The notes below the pieces were generated by a model. That model saw only the letters and a list, made by a program, of their open reading frames with translations. It did not search any database and had not been told where the DNA came from. From Arion vulgaris (lineage: Eukaryota > Mollusca > Gastropoda > Stylommatophora > Arionidae), in assembly GCA_020796225.1 (NCBI GenBank), contig CM036758.1:25810397-25874396 (forward strand): a DNA stretch of 64,000 bases, written 5' to 3'. A program made the position numbers and the translations under genes. Shown in pieces: positions 9,495 through 21,505 of the stretch. Positions within the stretch are counted from its first letter, which is position 1; the number at the start of each line of letters is the position of its first letter.

Positions 9495-9925
9495 TCAATA
9501 TGGTCTCTGTGGTGTAGACATAGAGTGCTTGCCTCTAGTTTCAAAGGTTCGCTGTCCAAGCTGGGCGACTGGGATATTTTCACAGACATCCATGATCTTA
9601 ATGTAGACGAAAATGAGTTTCTAGTTCTATAGGAGACAAACTAGAAAACGAGGCATATCAAAGTATACTTGACAGTTGACAACTAAACAAGAGTTAGCGG
9701 CAGCGCTGCTGCTGCCGGGAATTAAAAAAAAGATTAAAGTAGAGTTGTTACAAAAACTTTACAATCACCATCTTTAAAAATATTACATCGGAAACCCTCT
9801 TTGACGCTCAGGAGTTGGTGTACTGCCGCTGAGGTCTTTCTTTGCAAGAAAGAGAACGGAACACTGATGATTATTTGTTGAAATGCAATGATGGTCTTGT
9901 TAATCAATAAATCGATAGCTGACTT
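9495..9925 (+). mobile_element. SINE-4, second copy
   Basis: Starts 'ggtctctgtggtgtagacat' and carries 'aaaggttcgctgtcc' (B-box-like), 'ggagacaaactagaaaacg' and 'gtactgccgctgaggtcttt'. It ends 'gatggtcttgttaatcaata'. Same block order as 8935-9375, with a shorter tail. Confidence 0.75.
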
Positions 9926-9974
9926 CGTATCGAAGTTTATTTACAATTTATTTCCAATGGCCACTGCCCACGCA

Positions 9975-9975
9975 C

Positions 9976-10015
<40 letters not shown>

Positions 10016-10400
10016 GGCGTCCATCGCAAGCGATGATAACAACAGTCTCAGTCGTGTGTTATTGCACCTCTTTGGTATATGCGGAAGTGACTGTAGAGTC
10101 CAATCCCTCTACAGTCCAAAATGGTACATAAATGATCAAGGTTAGATATGTGGGTTTTGAGTATTCTGTCTTTTCACGCAGATCGCTTTCTCTGCGACTC
10201 AGCAGGACGACAATTCTTAGATATGCGAGTTCTTCTTGTGTTGTTACAGCGCCACATTGCGATTCTCAATGGGATTCCCAGAACGTGGTGTTATTATCGA
10301 AGCATTTTAGAGATACTTTAAAAGTGTTTTTGAAGCGTCCTTTCTGTTCACATAGCGATTGTATTCCCCATCAAGTTCGCCATACATAAATTGTTTTGTG
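9975..10400 (-). mobile_element. LINE 3' end with (TAT)n tail
   Basis: The minus strand starts with 'YGELDGEYNRYVNRKDASKT', matching the 'lLYGEL..GkR' segment of LINE C-termini. A shifted 'GLYSHFRIY' segment follows, resembling the terminal C2H2-like motif of this clade. The 3' end 'catcgcttgcgatggacgcc' is followed by a trinucleotide tail (plus strand 9978-10013, 'taa' repeats). 5' truncated and frameshifted. Confidence 0.7.
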
Positions 10401-10807
10401 ATGCATTCATCAGACATCCAAACATTCCTGGGGCACTTTAACAGATTGTTATCTGTCTATCACTTCACAAAGTAATCCCATTTGTAGCAGTGTTGCCTTC
10501 TTATCTGTCTGTCCTATATCTGTTTTTTTTACTTTAGTCTCTAGAAGACTTTTCTGTTTTCCTTTTAGTGATCACAATATTTCACTAAATTTGCTTTATA
10601 TCTTTCATTACTTCTTACTTCCATATCTTTATCTTTTTCTTTATGATTTTTTGTTCATGAAATTCACCTTATTATTTTTTATGATCTATTCTACAAAGTT
10701 TCAAACTTGATTTCCACGTCTTTGGTTATCGTTTATTTTTCTGCAGAGTTTTTACAGGCTTTAAAAATAATAGCATCATCAATTTTTTATAATTTGTGGT
10801 TTAATAT
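10401..10807. other. T-rich spacer, nothing recognised
   Basis: Strongly T-rich on the plus strand with no reading frame or repeat that I can place. Confidence 0.5.
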
Positions 10808-11073
10808 AGCTGAAGGTGGCGATGGATAGGACACACACTGAGGAAACCCCTAATAACTTCACAAGACAGGCTCTCCGATGGAACCTCCAGGGTAATAGAG
10901 GTAGGGGAAGACCCAGGAACACCTGGAGACGGAGCTGGACACGGAATGCAAGAAAATGGGGAGAGAGTGAAGAGTTCTGGAAAGGATGGCCTTTGATAGA
11001 TGGGCTTGGAAGGCTTTGGTTGCGGGTCTATGCTTTTCTAGGGGCAAAGGATGAAAGTGTAGAAGTGGATTAA
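10808..11073 (+). mobile_element. RTE-type LINE C-terminal fragment
   Basis: Frames around 10810-10930 encode 'WRWIGHTLRKP' (after a shift) then 'FTRQALRWNLQGNRGRGRP' and 'RNTWRR'. This is the highly recognisable C-terminus of RTE-type proteins. A frameshift follows at about 10940. Upstream sequence is unrelated, so the copy is 5' truncated to about 265 bp. Confidence 0.85.
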
Positions 11074-11425
11074 TATGTACATAATGGGAAACTTTTGCAG
11101 TTTTATGTTTTGTGTTGTCTAAGGTGTCAATAATGTAACACTATCACAGCTTGAGTTTTATATGGTCTAGTGTGTCAAAATTGAGATATTATCACAGCTT
11201 GTGTTTCATGTGGTCCCGTGTTTCTGGACTATAAAAGACTGAAATTTCGAGCTTTCAAAGTGGGATCTATATATGGTTTCATGATTTGGAGTATAAATAT
11301 GAGTAACTGGGTACACGACTGATAGTAAAACCCATTCAAAGCAGCGATTGTCCTCTTTCTTGACATTAATCCCCGTTCGTTTCAGTAATACTTTGGTGTT
11401 GATAACTAAAAATCACTTTGAAAAG
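11074..11425. other. Spacer with two diverged 48-bp units
   Basis: 'tatcacagcttg' recurs at 11142 and 11190 inside two loosely similar 48-bp stretches. Nothing else recognised. Confidence 0.5.
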
Positions 11426-13945
11426 GTTGGTACGAGGAGACATCCACAATAAGGATTACATACTTCTTTAGTTGCTAATCTAACCTTCTCTTACATAATG
11501 TTGGTATGAGGAGACATCCACAACAAGGATTACATACTTCTTTAGTTGCTAATCTAACCTTCTCTTACATAATGTTGGTATGAGAAGACATCCACAATAA
11601 GGATTACATACTTCTTTAGTTGCTAATCTAACCTTCTCTTACATAATGTTGGTATGAGGAGACATCCACAATAAGGATTACATACTTCTTTAGTTGCTAA
11701 TCTAACCTTCTCTTACATAATGTTGGTACGAGGAGACATCCACAACAAGGATTACATACTTCTTTAGTTGCTAATCTAACCTTCTCTTATATAATGTTGG
11801 TATGAGGAGACATCCACAATAAGGATTACATACTTCTTTAGTTGCTAATCTAACCTTCTCTTATATAATGTTGGTATGAGGAGACATCCACAATAAGGAT
11901 TACATACTTCGTTAGTTGCTAATCTAACCTTCTCTTATATAATGTTGGTATGAGAAGACATCCACAATAAGGATTACATACTTCTTTAGTTGCTAATCTA
12001 ACCTTCTCTTACATAATGTTGGTATGAGGAGACATCCACAACAAGGATTACATACTTCTTTAGTTGCTAATCTAACCTTCTCTTACATAATGTTGGTACG
12101 AGGAGACATCCACAATAAGGATTACATACTTCTTTAGTTGCTAATCTAACCTTCTCTTACATAATGTTGGTACGAGAAGACATCCACAATAAGGATTACA
12201 TACTTCTTTAGTTGCTAATCTAACCTTCTCTTACATAATGTTGGTATGAGAAGACATCCACAATATGGATTACATACTTCTTTAGTTGCTAATCTAACCT
12301 TCTCTTACATAATGTTGGTATGAGGAGACATCCACAACAAGGATTACATACTTCTTTAGTTGCTAATCTAACCTTCTCTTACATAATGTTGGTATGAGGA
12401 GACATCCACAACAAGGATTACATACTTCTTTAGTTGCTAATCTAACCTTCTCTTACATAATGTTGGTACGAGAAGACATCCACAATAAGGATTACATACT
12501 TCTTTAGTTGCTAATCTAACCTTCTCTTACATAATGTTGGTATGAGGAGACATCCACAACAAGGATTACATACTTCTTTTGTTGCTAATCTAACCTTCTC
12601 TTACATAATGTTGGTATGAGAAGACATCCACAATAAGGATTACATACTTCTTTAGTTGCTAATCTAACCTTCTCTTACATAATGTTGGTACGAGGAGACA
12701 CCCACAGTAAGGATTACATACTTCTTTAGTTGCTAATCTAACCTTCTCTTACATAATGTTGGTACGAGGAGACATCCACAATAAGGATTACATACTTCTT
12801 TAGTTGCTAATCTAACCTTCTCTTACATAATGTTGGTATGAGGAGACATCCACAATAAGGATTACATACTTCTTTAGTTGCTAATCTAACCTTCTCTTAC
12901 ATAATGTTGGTATGAGGAGACATCCACAATAAGGATTACATACTTCTTTAGTTGCTAATCTAACCTTCTCTTACATAATGTTGGTATGAGAAGACATCCA
13001 CAACAAGGATTACATACTTCTTTAGTTGCTAATCTAACCTTCTCTTACATAATGTTGGTATGAGGAGACATCCACAACAAGGATTACATACTTCTTTAGT
13101 TGCTAATCTAACCTTCTCTTACATAATGTTGGTATGAGAAGACATCCACAACAAGGATTACATACTTCTTTAGTTGCTAATCTAACCTTCTCTTACATAA
13201 TGTTGGTATGAGAAGACATCCACAACAAGGATTACATACTTCTTTAGTTGCTAATCTAACCTTATCTTACATAATGTTGGTATGAGAAGACATCCACAAT
13301 AAGGATTACATACTTCTTTAGTTGCTAATCTAACCTTCTCTTACATAATGTTGGTATGAGAAGACATCCACAATAAGGATTACATACTTCTTTAGTTGCT
13401 AATCTAACCTTCTCTTACATAATGTTGGTATGAGGAGACATCCACAATAAGGATTACATACTTCTTTAGTTGCTAATCTAACCTTCTCTTACATAATGTT
13501 GGTATGAGAAGACATCCACAATAAGGATTACATACTTCTTTAGTTGCTAATCTAACCTTATCTTACATAATGTTGGTACGAGAAGACATCCACAATAAGG
13601 ATTACATACTTCTTTAGTTGCTAATCTAACCTTCTCTTACATAATGTTGGTACGAGGAGACATCCACAATAAGGATTACATACTTCTTTAGTTGCTAATC
13701 TAACCTTCTCTTACATAATGTTGGTATGAGGAGACATCCACAATAAGGATTACATACTTCTTTAGTTGCTAATCTAACCTTCTCTTACATAATGTTGGTA
13801 CGAGGAGACATCCACAATAAGGATTACATACTTCTTTAGTTGCTAATCTAACCTTCTCTTACATAATGTTGGTATGAGGAGACATCCACAATAAGGATTA
13901 CATACTTCTTTAGTTGCTAATCTAACCTTCTCTTACATAATGTTC
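11426..13945. repeat. 74-bp satellite array, ~34 copies
   Basis: Unit starts 'aatgttggtatgaggagaca', continues 'tccacaataaggattacata' and ends 'ccttctcttacat'. The spacing is an exact 74 bp wherever checked (for example 11497 and 11571). Variation is limited to a few alternating sites: tatgag/tacgag, gga/gaa, aataagg/aacaagg and rare others. No unit has an indel. Confidence 0.97.
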
Positions 13946-14213
13946 CAACTTTTTAACTAACCCCAACTTTGTCCAGTTCAAATCTCCGACAAACCTCTCA
14001 CTCTTTTGTAATGGGGGTTACAGTACTGTGAAAATATACAGTCGTTTTAATCTCTTCAGTGTTAACCCTCAACTTGATGAGCTCGACAGTTAGACTGACA
14101 TATACTTTAACATCCTGATCTTCCTGAACTCCTTCTATCAACTCAGCATTTTTAGGTCAGCAGCTTACATCATACATTCAAATTATGTTGTAACTTTGAC
14201 AACCATGTTCAAT
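13946..14213. other. Spacer, nothing recognised
   Basis: Unique AT-rich sequence between the satellite and the SINE. Confidence 0.5.
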
Positions 14214-14224
14214 AACCTCGGTAA

Positions 14225-14630
14225 GTGGATCTCTGTGGCTGAGTGGTTAAGTGTAGTTTTTTCCACAGACACCTAGGATTATTGCTGGAGCTACGAAGTT
14301 CGTGCTTTGTGCAATACTTTCGGCAGGTGGCGTGCCATTTCTACTGAGAGGGACCGAGCCAGATGAGGTAAAACCTGGTGCAATGAAGTCAGTCCTTCGG
14401 CTTTTTTTCCGATCCAGAAGCACTTGAGCTTTCCAGCTCTTCTGCTCGGTACCATGGACATCGTAACCCTTCGGTTCGGTGCCACTAACACCGTAAATCT
14501 GGGAAATCTGTAGCTTTTACTGCCATCCCGCGGAACTGAACCCGCACACACAGAGGGATAGTCACTCGTAGTCCAACGCGCTACGAACACGCTGGGCATA
14601 CGGGCATCCTTCGGCTTTAAAACCCTTTTA
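14225..14630 (+). mobile_element. SINE-2, split by a nested SINE-1
   Basis: The head begins 'ggatctctgtggctgagtgg' (A-box region). The body has 'gctggagctacgaagttcgt' and 'cctaggattattgctgg', shared with four other copies. Flanked by 'aacctcggtaa' at 14214-14224 and 14631-14641. The SINE proper is 14225-14404 plus 14619-14630; 14405-14618 is the inserted SINE-1 and its duplicated target. The B-box stretch is missing in this copy. Confidence 0.85.
14405..14606 (-). mobile_element. SINE-1 nested in SINE-2
   Basis: Reverse complement matches 5400-5610 across tRNA head, body and poly-A end. Flanked by the 12-bp duplication 'tccttcggcttt' at 14393-14404 and 14607-14618. The order of insertion is therefore SINE-2 first, SINE-1 later. 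Confidence 0.92.
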
Positions 14631-14641
14631 AACCTCGGTAA

Positions 14642-14920
14642 CTGGCCATGTTATCAATTTAACTGACTCTAAAATATCTGATAAATTGATAGTTGTTTAA
14701 AGATGAAAGCACAACTGAATATTATCTTAATATGATCCAGTGTTAATTTATCGGACAAACACCAAGTACTAGGAACACGATATCGTACTTGTCAATTAAT
14801 TCTTAAACGTTCATGGGTTGTTTCTCAATTTCTTTGGTTATACTTGATAACCTGGTCTATTACTAGCAGCAATATATATTCCTTGCATTGAAAATATACA
14901 TGTTATATATAGTTGGAAAG
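14642..14920. other. Spacer, nothing recognised
   Basis: AT-rich unique sequence without a reading frame or repeat I can place. Confidence 0.5.
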
Positions 14921-15052
14921 CTAATTGAATGTACTATCAAGATATGTGGTTTTAATATCAGTGTGATTGAATGTACTATCAAGATATGTGGTTTTAATAT
15001 CAGTGTGATTGAATGTACTATCAAGATATGTGGTTTTAATATCAGTGTGATG
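14921..15052. repeat. 42-bp tandem repeat, 3 copies
   Basis: 'gattgaatgtactatcaaga' followed by 'tatgtggttttaatatcagt' occurs three times with no differences seen. Confidence 0.95.
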
Positions 15053-15136
15053 TAATATGTGATACCAGTGACCTAATAGTAGAACTTTAGTAGAAATTGG
15101 CATGACAAAATATATTTTTATCAACGGAGAGAAAAT

Positions 15137-15432
15137 AGACATTGTGAACAGTTTTGAATATCTCGGTACACTTCTAGCAACAGATGGAAATGTGAACAGT
15201 TTTGAATATCTCGGTACACTTCTAGCAACAGATGGAAATGTGAACAGTTTTGAATATCTCGGTACACTTCTAGCAACAGATGGAAATGTGAACAGTTTTG
15301 AATATCTTGGTACACTACTAACAACAGATGGAAATGTGAACAGTTTTGAATATCTCGTACACTACTAACAACAGATGGAAATGTGAACAGTTTTGAATAT
15401 CTTGGTACACTTCTAACAACAGATGGAAATGG
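15137..15432 (+). repeat. 48-bp in-frame repeat of LINE coding sequence, 6 copies
   Basis: Each unit encodes 16 residues, 'NSFEYLGTLLATDGNV', a conserved LINE segment normally present once. Later units change A to T ('LLTTDG'), and one unit has lost a G, breaking the frame near 15355. The repeat therefore grew by duplication within a LINE open frame. Confidence 0.93.
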
Positions 15433-15866
15433 AATATAAGAATTTAAAAGAACAAAAATGGCTTTACAAAAAATTAAATAAATAAAAATAGTATGGAAGA
15501 GGCCTGGCACGAAAACAACGATCATCATACTAAGAGCATACATATTCCCAGTGACAGCGTATGTGTGTGAATCATGGACATTCAACAAGGCGATGGAAAA
15601 CCATATATGCGCTTTGAATATAGATGTTACAGAAGAGTTCTCCATATATCATGGACATAGAAAAGAACAAATAGATCAATACAGAAATAACTCGAAATCA
15701 AAGCAAACTGGCTGATGCTAGAAGTAAGAATGAAAAAAATGAAGTATTTTGGACATCTCTCTGCCAGTGTCAGCAGGCGGAACAGACACCGGAGCTTGTC
15801 CTGCAACTGACTGTCCTCCCCTGTGTGAGCTGAGAAGCAACATGTGGCCACACACAGTCGACCTAA

Positions 15867-16060
15867 AAACTAAGCTGTGGAGAAACATCACATACCTGAA
15901 GCTGACTGCCCCGTTTATGGTCCACAGTAAACTAAGCTGTGGAGAAACATCACAGACCTGAAGCTGACTGCCCCGTTTATGGTCCACAGTAAACTAAGCT
16001 GTGGAGAAACATCACAGACCTGAAGCTGACTGCCCCGTTTATGGTCCACATTAAACTAAG
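15867..16060. repeat. 62-bp tandem repeat, 3 copies
   Basis: 'taagctgtggagaaacatca' recurs at 15871, 15933 and 15995 with 'gctgactgccccgtttatgg' in each unit. Only three or so substitutions among units. Confidence 0.95.
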
Positions 16061-16184
16061 CACATGACCAGAGATCTCTGAAGAAGAAGATATAATCGTT
16101 TCTAATAGCGAAAGCGTAATTGAAGGGTTAAGGGTGGTAAGGTATATATGATACAAATATCGTGTGTTCGAGAACTAGATCTTT

Positions 16185-16315
16185 CTTTACTGATCCAGAA
16201 GCACTTGAGCTCTCAGCTCTTCCGCTCGGTGCCATGGACATCGTAATCCTTTGGTTCGGTGCCACGAATACCATAAATCTGGAGAACCTGTGGCTTTTCT
16301 GCCAACCTGCGGAAA
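16185..16315 (-). mobile_element. SINE-1 fragment lacking its tRNA head
   Basis: Reverse complement contains 'gtggcaccgaaccaaagg', 'catggcaccgagcggaag' and 'agctcaagtgcttctggatc' in SINE-1 order. The promoter-bearing 5' end is absent. Confidence 0.85.
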
Positions 16316-16725
16316 TAGCCCTAGATAAGATCACAGTTTGTTCTAATGGGAAGATTACAAAACAGATGACCTGCACATGCGAGGTAACAGCCTTAGGCAT
16401 GCAACCGTAATTCCTTTGCCGTATATAATCCTGAAGATTACTAGAAGAAAATAAGAAAAAATCGCTGTAAGAAATGTTTAAAAAAAAATAAAATAATTTG
16501 ACGAATCCTGGCTGGAGATTACATATTTAAGCTAAATACTCCATTAGCAATAATGAATGTGAGTCCGTATAAAATAAATGTGTTATTTGATATTATTACT
16601 CTTTGAACTCATGAGACGATGTACATAAACTTACTAATCTGATGTGGTCAGAGCGGATCTGATCAGATCTGGAGAAAACAGACGGATGGATTCGATGATA
16701 ATTAATAAATTGACGTTTAAGGACC
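16316..16725. other. Spacer, nothing recognised
   Basis: AT-rich unique sequence leading into the 34-bp satellite. Confidence 0.5.
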
Positions 16726-19700
16726 AAGACATGTATGTATGGTATCACATAAGCAAACAAAGACATGTATGTATGGTATCACATAAGCAAACAAAGACAT
16801 GTATGTATGGTATCACATAAACAAACAAAGACATGTATGTATGGTATCACATAAGCAAACAAAGACATGTATGTATGATATCACATAAGCAAACAAAGAC
16901 ATGTATGTATGGTATCACATAAACAAACAAAGAGATGTATGTATGGTATCACATAAGCAAACAAAGAGATGTATGTATGATATCACATAAGCAAACAAAG
17001 AGATGTATGTATGGTATCACATAAGCAAACAAAGAGATGTATGTATAGTATCACATAAGCAAACAAAGACATGTATGTATGGTATCACATAAGCAAACAA
17101 AGACATGTATGTATGGTATCACATAAGCAAACAAAGAGATGTATGTATGGTATCACATAAGCAAACAAAGACATGTATGTATGGTATCACATAAGCAAAC
17201 AAAGACATGTATGTATGGTATCACATAAGCAAACAAAGAGATGTATGTATAGTATCACATAAGCAAACAAAGACATGTATGTATGGTATCACATAAGCAA
17301 ACAAAGACATGTATGTATGATATCACATAAGCAAACAAAGACATGTATGTATGATATCACATAAGCAAACAAAGAGATGTATGTATAGTATCACATAAGC
17401 AAACAAAGACATGTATGTATGGTATCACATAAGCAAACAAAGACATGTATGTATGGTATCACATAAGCAAACAAAGACATGTATGTATGGTATCACATAA
17501 GCAAACAAAGACATGTATGTACAGTATCACATAAGCAAACAAAGACATGTATGTATAGTATCACATAAGCAAACAAAGACATGTATGTACAGTATCACAT
17601 AAGCAAACAAAGACATGTATGTATGGTATCACATAAGCACACAAAGACATGTATGTATGGTATCACATAAGCAAACAAAGACATGTATATACAGTATCAC
17701 ATAAGCAAACAAAGACATGTATGTATGATATCACATAAGCAAACAAAGAGATGTATGTATGGTATCACATAAGCAAACAAAGAGATGTATGTATAGTATC
17801 ACATAAGCAAACAAAGACATGTATGTATGGTATCACATAACCAAACAAAGACATGTATGTATGGTATCACATAAGCAAACAAAGAGATGTATGTATGGTA
17901 TCACATAAGCAAACAAAGACATGTATGTATGGTATCACATAAGCAAACAAAGACATGTATGTATGGTATCACATAAGCAAACAAAGAGATGTATGTATGA
18001 TATCACATAAGCAAACAAAGAGATGTATGTATAGTATCACATAAGCAAACAAAGACATGTATGTATGGTATCACATAAGCAAACAAAGACATGTATGTAT
18101 GATATCACATAAGCAAACAAAGACATGTATGTATGATATCACATAAGCAAACAAAGAGATGTATGTATAGTATCACATAAGCAAACAAAGACATGTATGT
18201 ATGGTATCACATAAGCAAACAAAGACATGTATGTATGGTATCACATAACCAAACAAAGACATGTATGTATGGTATCACATAAGCAAACAAAGACATGTAT
18301 GTACAGTATCACATAAGCAAACAAAGACATGTATGTATAGTATCACATAAGCAAACAAAGACATGTATGTACAGTATCACATAAGCAAACAAAGACATGT
18401 ATGTATGGTATCACATAAGCACACAAAGACATGTATGTATGGTATCACATAAGCAAACAAAGACATGTATATACAGTATCACATAAGCAAACAAAGACAT
18501 GTATGTATGGTATCACATAAGCAAACAAAGACATGTATGTATGGTATCACATAAGCAAACAAAGAGATGTATGTACAGTATCACATAAGCAAACAAAGAG
18601 ATGTATGTACAGTATCACATAAGCAAACAAAGAGATGTATGTATGGTATCACATAAGCAAACAAAGACATGTATGTATGGTATCACATAAGCAAACAAAG
18701 AGATGTATGTACAGTATCACATAAGCAAACAAAGACATGTATGTATGGTATCACATAACCAAACAAAGACATGTATGTATGGTATCACATAAGCAAACAA
18801 AGAGATGTATGTACAGTATCACATAAACAAACAAAGACATGTATATACAGTATCACATAAGCAAACAAAGACATGTATGTATGGTATCACATAAGCAAAC
18901 AAAGACATGTATGTATGGTATCACATAAGCAAACAAAGAGATGTATGTACAGTATCACATAAGCAAACAAAGAGATGTATGTACAGTATCACATAAGAAA
19001 ACAAAGACATGTATGTATGGTATCACATAAGCAAACAAAGAGATGTATGTATGGTATCACATAAGCAAACAAAGACATGTATGTACAGTATCACATAAGC
19101 AAACAAAGAGATGTATGTACAGTATCACATAAGCAAACAAAGACATGTATGTATAGTATCACATAAGCAAACAAAGACATGTATGTGTAGTATCACATAA
19201 GCAAACAAAGACATGTATGTATGGTATCACATAAGCAAACAAAGACATGTATGTACAGTATCACATAAGCAAACAAAGACATGTATGTATAGTATCACAT
19301 AAGCAAACAAAGACATGTATGTGTAGTATCACATAAGCAAACAAAGACATGTATGTATGGTATCACATAAGCAAACAAAGACATGTATGTATGGTATCAC
19401 ATAAGCAAACAAAGAGATGTATGTACAGTATCACATAAGCAAACAAAGAGATGTATGTACAGTATCACATAAGCAAACAAAGAGATGTATGTACAGTATC
19501 ACATAAGCAAACAAAGAGATGTATGTACAGTATCACATAAGCAAACAAAGACATGTATGTATGGTATCACATAAGCAAACAAAGAGATGTATGTACAGTA
19601 TCCCATAAGCAAACAAAGACATGTATGTACAGTATCCCATAAGCAAACAAAGACATGTATGTATGGTATCACATAAGCAAACAAAGACATGTATATACAG

Positions 19701-20055
19701 TATCACATAAGCAAACAAAGACATGTATGTATGGTATCACATAAGCAAACAAAGAGATGTATGTACAGTATCACATAAGCACACAAAGACATGTATGTAT
19801 GATATCACATAAACAAACAAAGACATGTATGTAAGGTATCACATAAGCAAACAAAGACATGTATGTATGGTATCACATAAGCAAACAAAGACATGTATGT
19901 ATGGTATCACATAAGCAAACAAAGACATGTATGTATGGTATCACATAAGCAAACAAAGACATGTATGTATGGTATCACATAAGCAAACAAAGACATGTAT
20001 GTATGGTATCACATAAGCAAACAAAGACATGTATGTACAGTATCACATAAGCAAC
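16726..20055. repeat. 34-bp satellite array, ~98 copies, with higher-order periodicity
   Basis: Unit 'acatgtatgtatggtatcac' plus 'ataagcaaacaaag', with no indels seen over 3.3 kb. Units fall into variants (acatg/agatg; tatggt, tatgat, tatagt, tacagt). The rare marker 'tatatacag' near 17681 and 18463, and 'gcacacaaag' at 17637 and 18419, are both 782 bp (23 units) apart, with the same order of neighbouring variants. This indicates block duplication within the array. Confidence 0.97.
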
Positions 20056-20254
20056 CAAAATGAATAATCAAATCATAAAAGTAACAAAAATCTAACGTTT
20101 CGAATATAAGTCTTTGTCAAGGAACCTACACAAACACACAATGAATACCAAACAAACTAAATTATGGATCCAAAAAGGATGGATGACTAAAGATGGATAC
20201 CTGAACGGTTTTGAGATAAACCAAACCTAAAGCACAAACTCATGTTGTGTTATA
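20056..20254. other. Possible Penelope-type terminal sequence
   Basis: The reverse complement of 20085-20125 reads 'ccttgacaaagacttatatt' then 'cgaaacgttag'. This resembles the common 'ctgatgaagg...cgaaacgtt' sequence found at ends of Penelope-like elements, which contains a hammerhead core. Here the core has three changes, so no activity is expected. The rest is unrecognised. Confidence 0.3.
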
Positions 20255-20460
20255 TCCGTGGTTTTTTTTTAGTGTGATCTTGAAATTGTCTATCCATCTT
20301 TTTCTTGGTCTTCGCTTGGCTCTAGTATCTGATCTCTTTTTAATTGCATGCTCTTATTGGTAGTTGGTTGTATTCTATTCTTATTAAATGTCCGAACCAT
20401 TGCATTTGTTGTCTTTCAGTGTATTCAGTGTATGAAGTTTTTCCCACTCTGCTTCATATA
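20255..20460 (-). mobile_element. LINE C-terminal fragment
   Basis: The minus strand encodes 'RRPRKRWIDNFKITLKKN' after a shifted 'QCNGSDI'-like stretch. This is the basic 'GRPkkRW.D' C-terminal motif of LINE proteins. Confidence 0.6.
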
Positions 20461-20720
20461 TTTTATATACATAATTAAATGCAAGTTGTGGATAACTTTA
20501 TTTTTATTCGGTGTATTGTTTCGGAAGATACTGCTCGAAAAAATTGGTGCGACCAGAACTTTTTCTCATCTAGATTTATGTAAAAACTGTCGATACTACT
20601 CAAAGTGTTCACAAAATATCAACTAGCACCCAACGCACCCAACAGTAGCTAACCGAGTATATACACTACTATATACCACTCAACCCACGCATTAGTGTCT
20701 ACTACTAAACATATAGAATA
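20461..20720. other. Spacer, nothing recognised
   Basis: A 92-codon frame at 20348-20626 overlaps the antisense LINE and shows no domain. The remainder leads into the 24-bp array. Confidence 0.4.
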
Positions 20721-21505
20721 GTGGGCATCGTTGAACACAGAACAGTGGCTATTATTCAACACAGAACAGGGGCTACCATTCAACACAGAACAGGGGCTAT
20801 CATTCAACACAGAACAGGGGCTACCATTCAACACAGAACATTGGTTATAATTAGACGAACGGTAACCTCTAAGTAATATAGAACAGTGTCTACTATTAGA
20901 TACACAGAACAGTAGCTACCATTCAACACAGAACATTGGCTATTATTCAATACATAACACTGGCTACCATTTAATACATAACACTGGCTACCATACAACA
21001 CAGACCGTTGGCTACCATTTAATACATAACATTGGCTACCATACAACACAGACCGTTGGCTACCATTCAATACATAACACTGGCTACCATACAACACAGA
21101 CCATTGGCTACAATTCAATACATAACACTGGCTACCATACAACACAGACCATTGGCTACCATTCAATACATAACATTGGCTACCATACAACACAGACCGT
21201 TGGCTACCATTCAATACATAACACTGGCTACCATTCAATACATAACATTGGCTACCATACAACACAGACCGTTGGCTACCATTCAACACAGAACGTTGGC
21301 TACCACACAACACAGAACACTGGCTACCATTCAATACAGAACATTGGCTACCACACAACACAGAACATTGGCTACCATTCAATACAGAACGTGGCTACCA
21401 TACAACACAAAACATTGGCTACCATTCAACACAGAACATTGACTACCATCCAACACAGAACATGGCTACCATCTAACACAAAACAGTAGCTACCATACAA
21501 CAAAT
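20721..21505. repeat. 24-bp array with 48-bp dimeric structure
   Basis: The basic unit is 'cattggctaccattcaacac' plus 'agaa'. Between about 20940 and 21270 two variants alternate ('cattcaatacataaca' and 'catacaacacagacc'), giving a 48-bp dimer. Outer units are less regular and include one- to several-base differences. Confidence 0.93.

Larger units (their letters stand above)
15090..16075 (+). mobile_element. LINE fragment carrying two internal minisatellites
   Basis: 15102-15140 encodes 'YIFINGEKIDIVNSFEYLGT', the segment after the reverse transcriptase palm ('veYLGs...dG'). 15430-15760 gives 'LQKIK', 'ILRAYIFPVTAYVCESWTF' and decayed C-terminal sequence. From about 15765 a more GC-rich stretch of unknown origin follows, including the 62-bp repeats. 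Frames are broken throughout. Confidence 0.7.

Noticed and set aside
11426..13945. CRISPR array
   Set aside because: Units adjoin with no spacers, variation is point-like, and the surroundings are eukaryotic transposons.
16726..20055. CRISPR array
   Set aside because: Continuous 34-bp repeat without unique spacers.
20828..21442. 184- and 136-codon frames on both strands
   Set aside because: 24-bp unit (8 codons) without stops. No complexity beyond the repeat.
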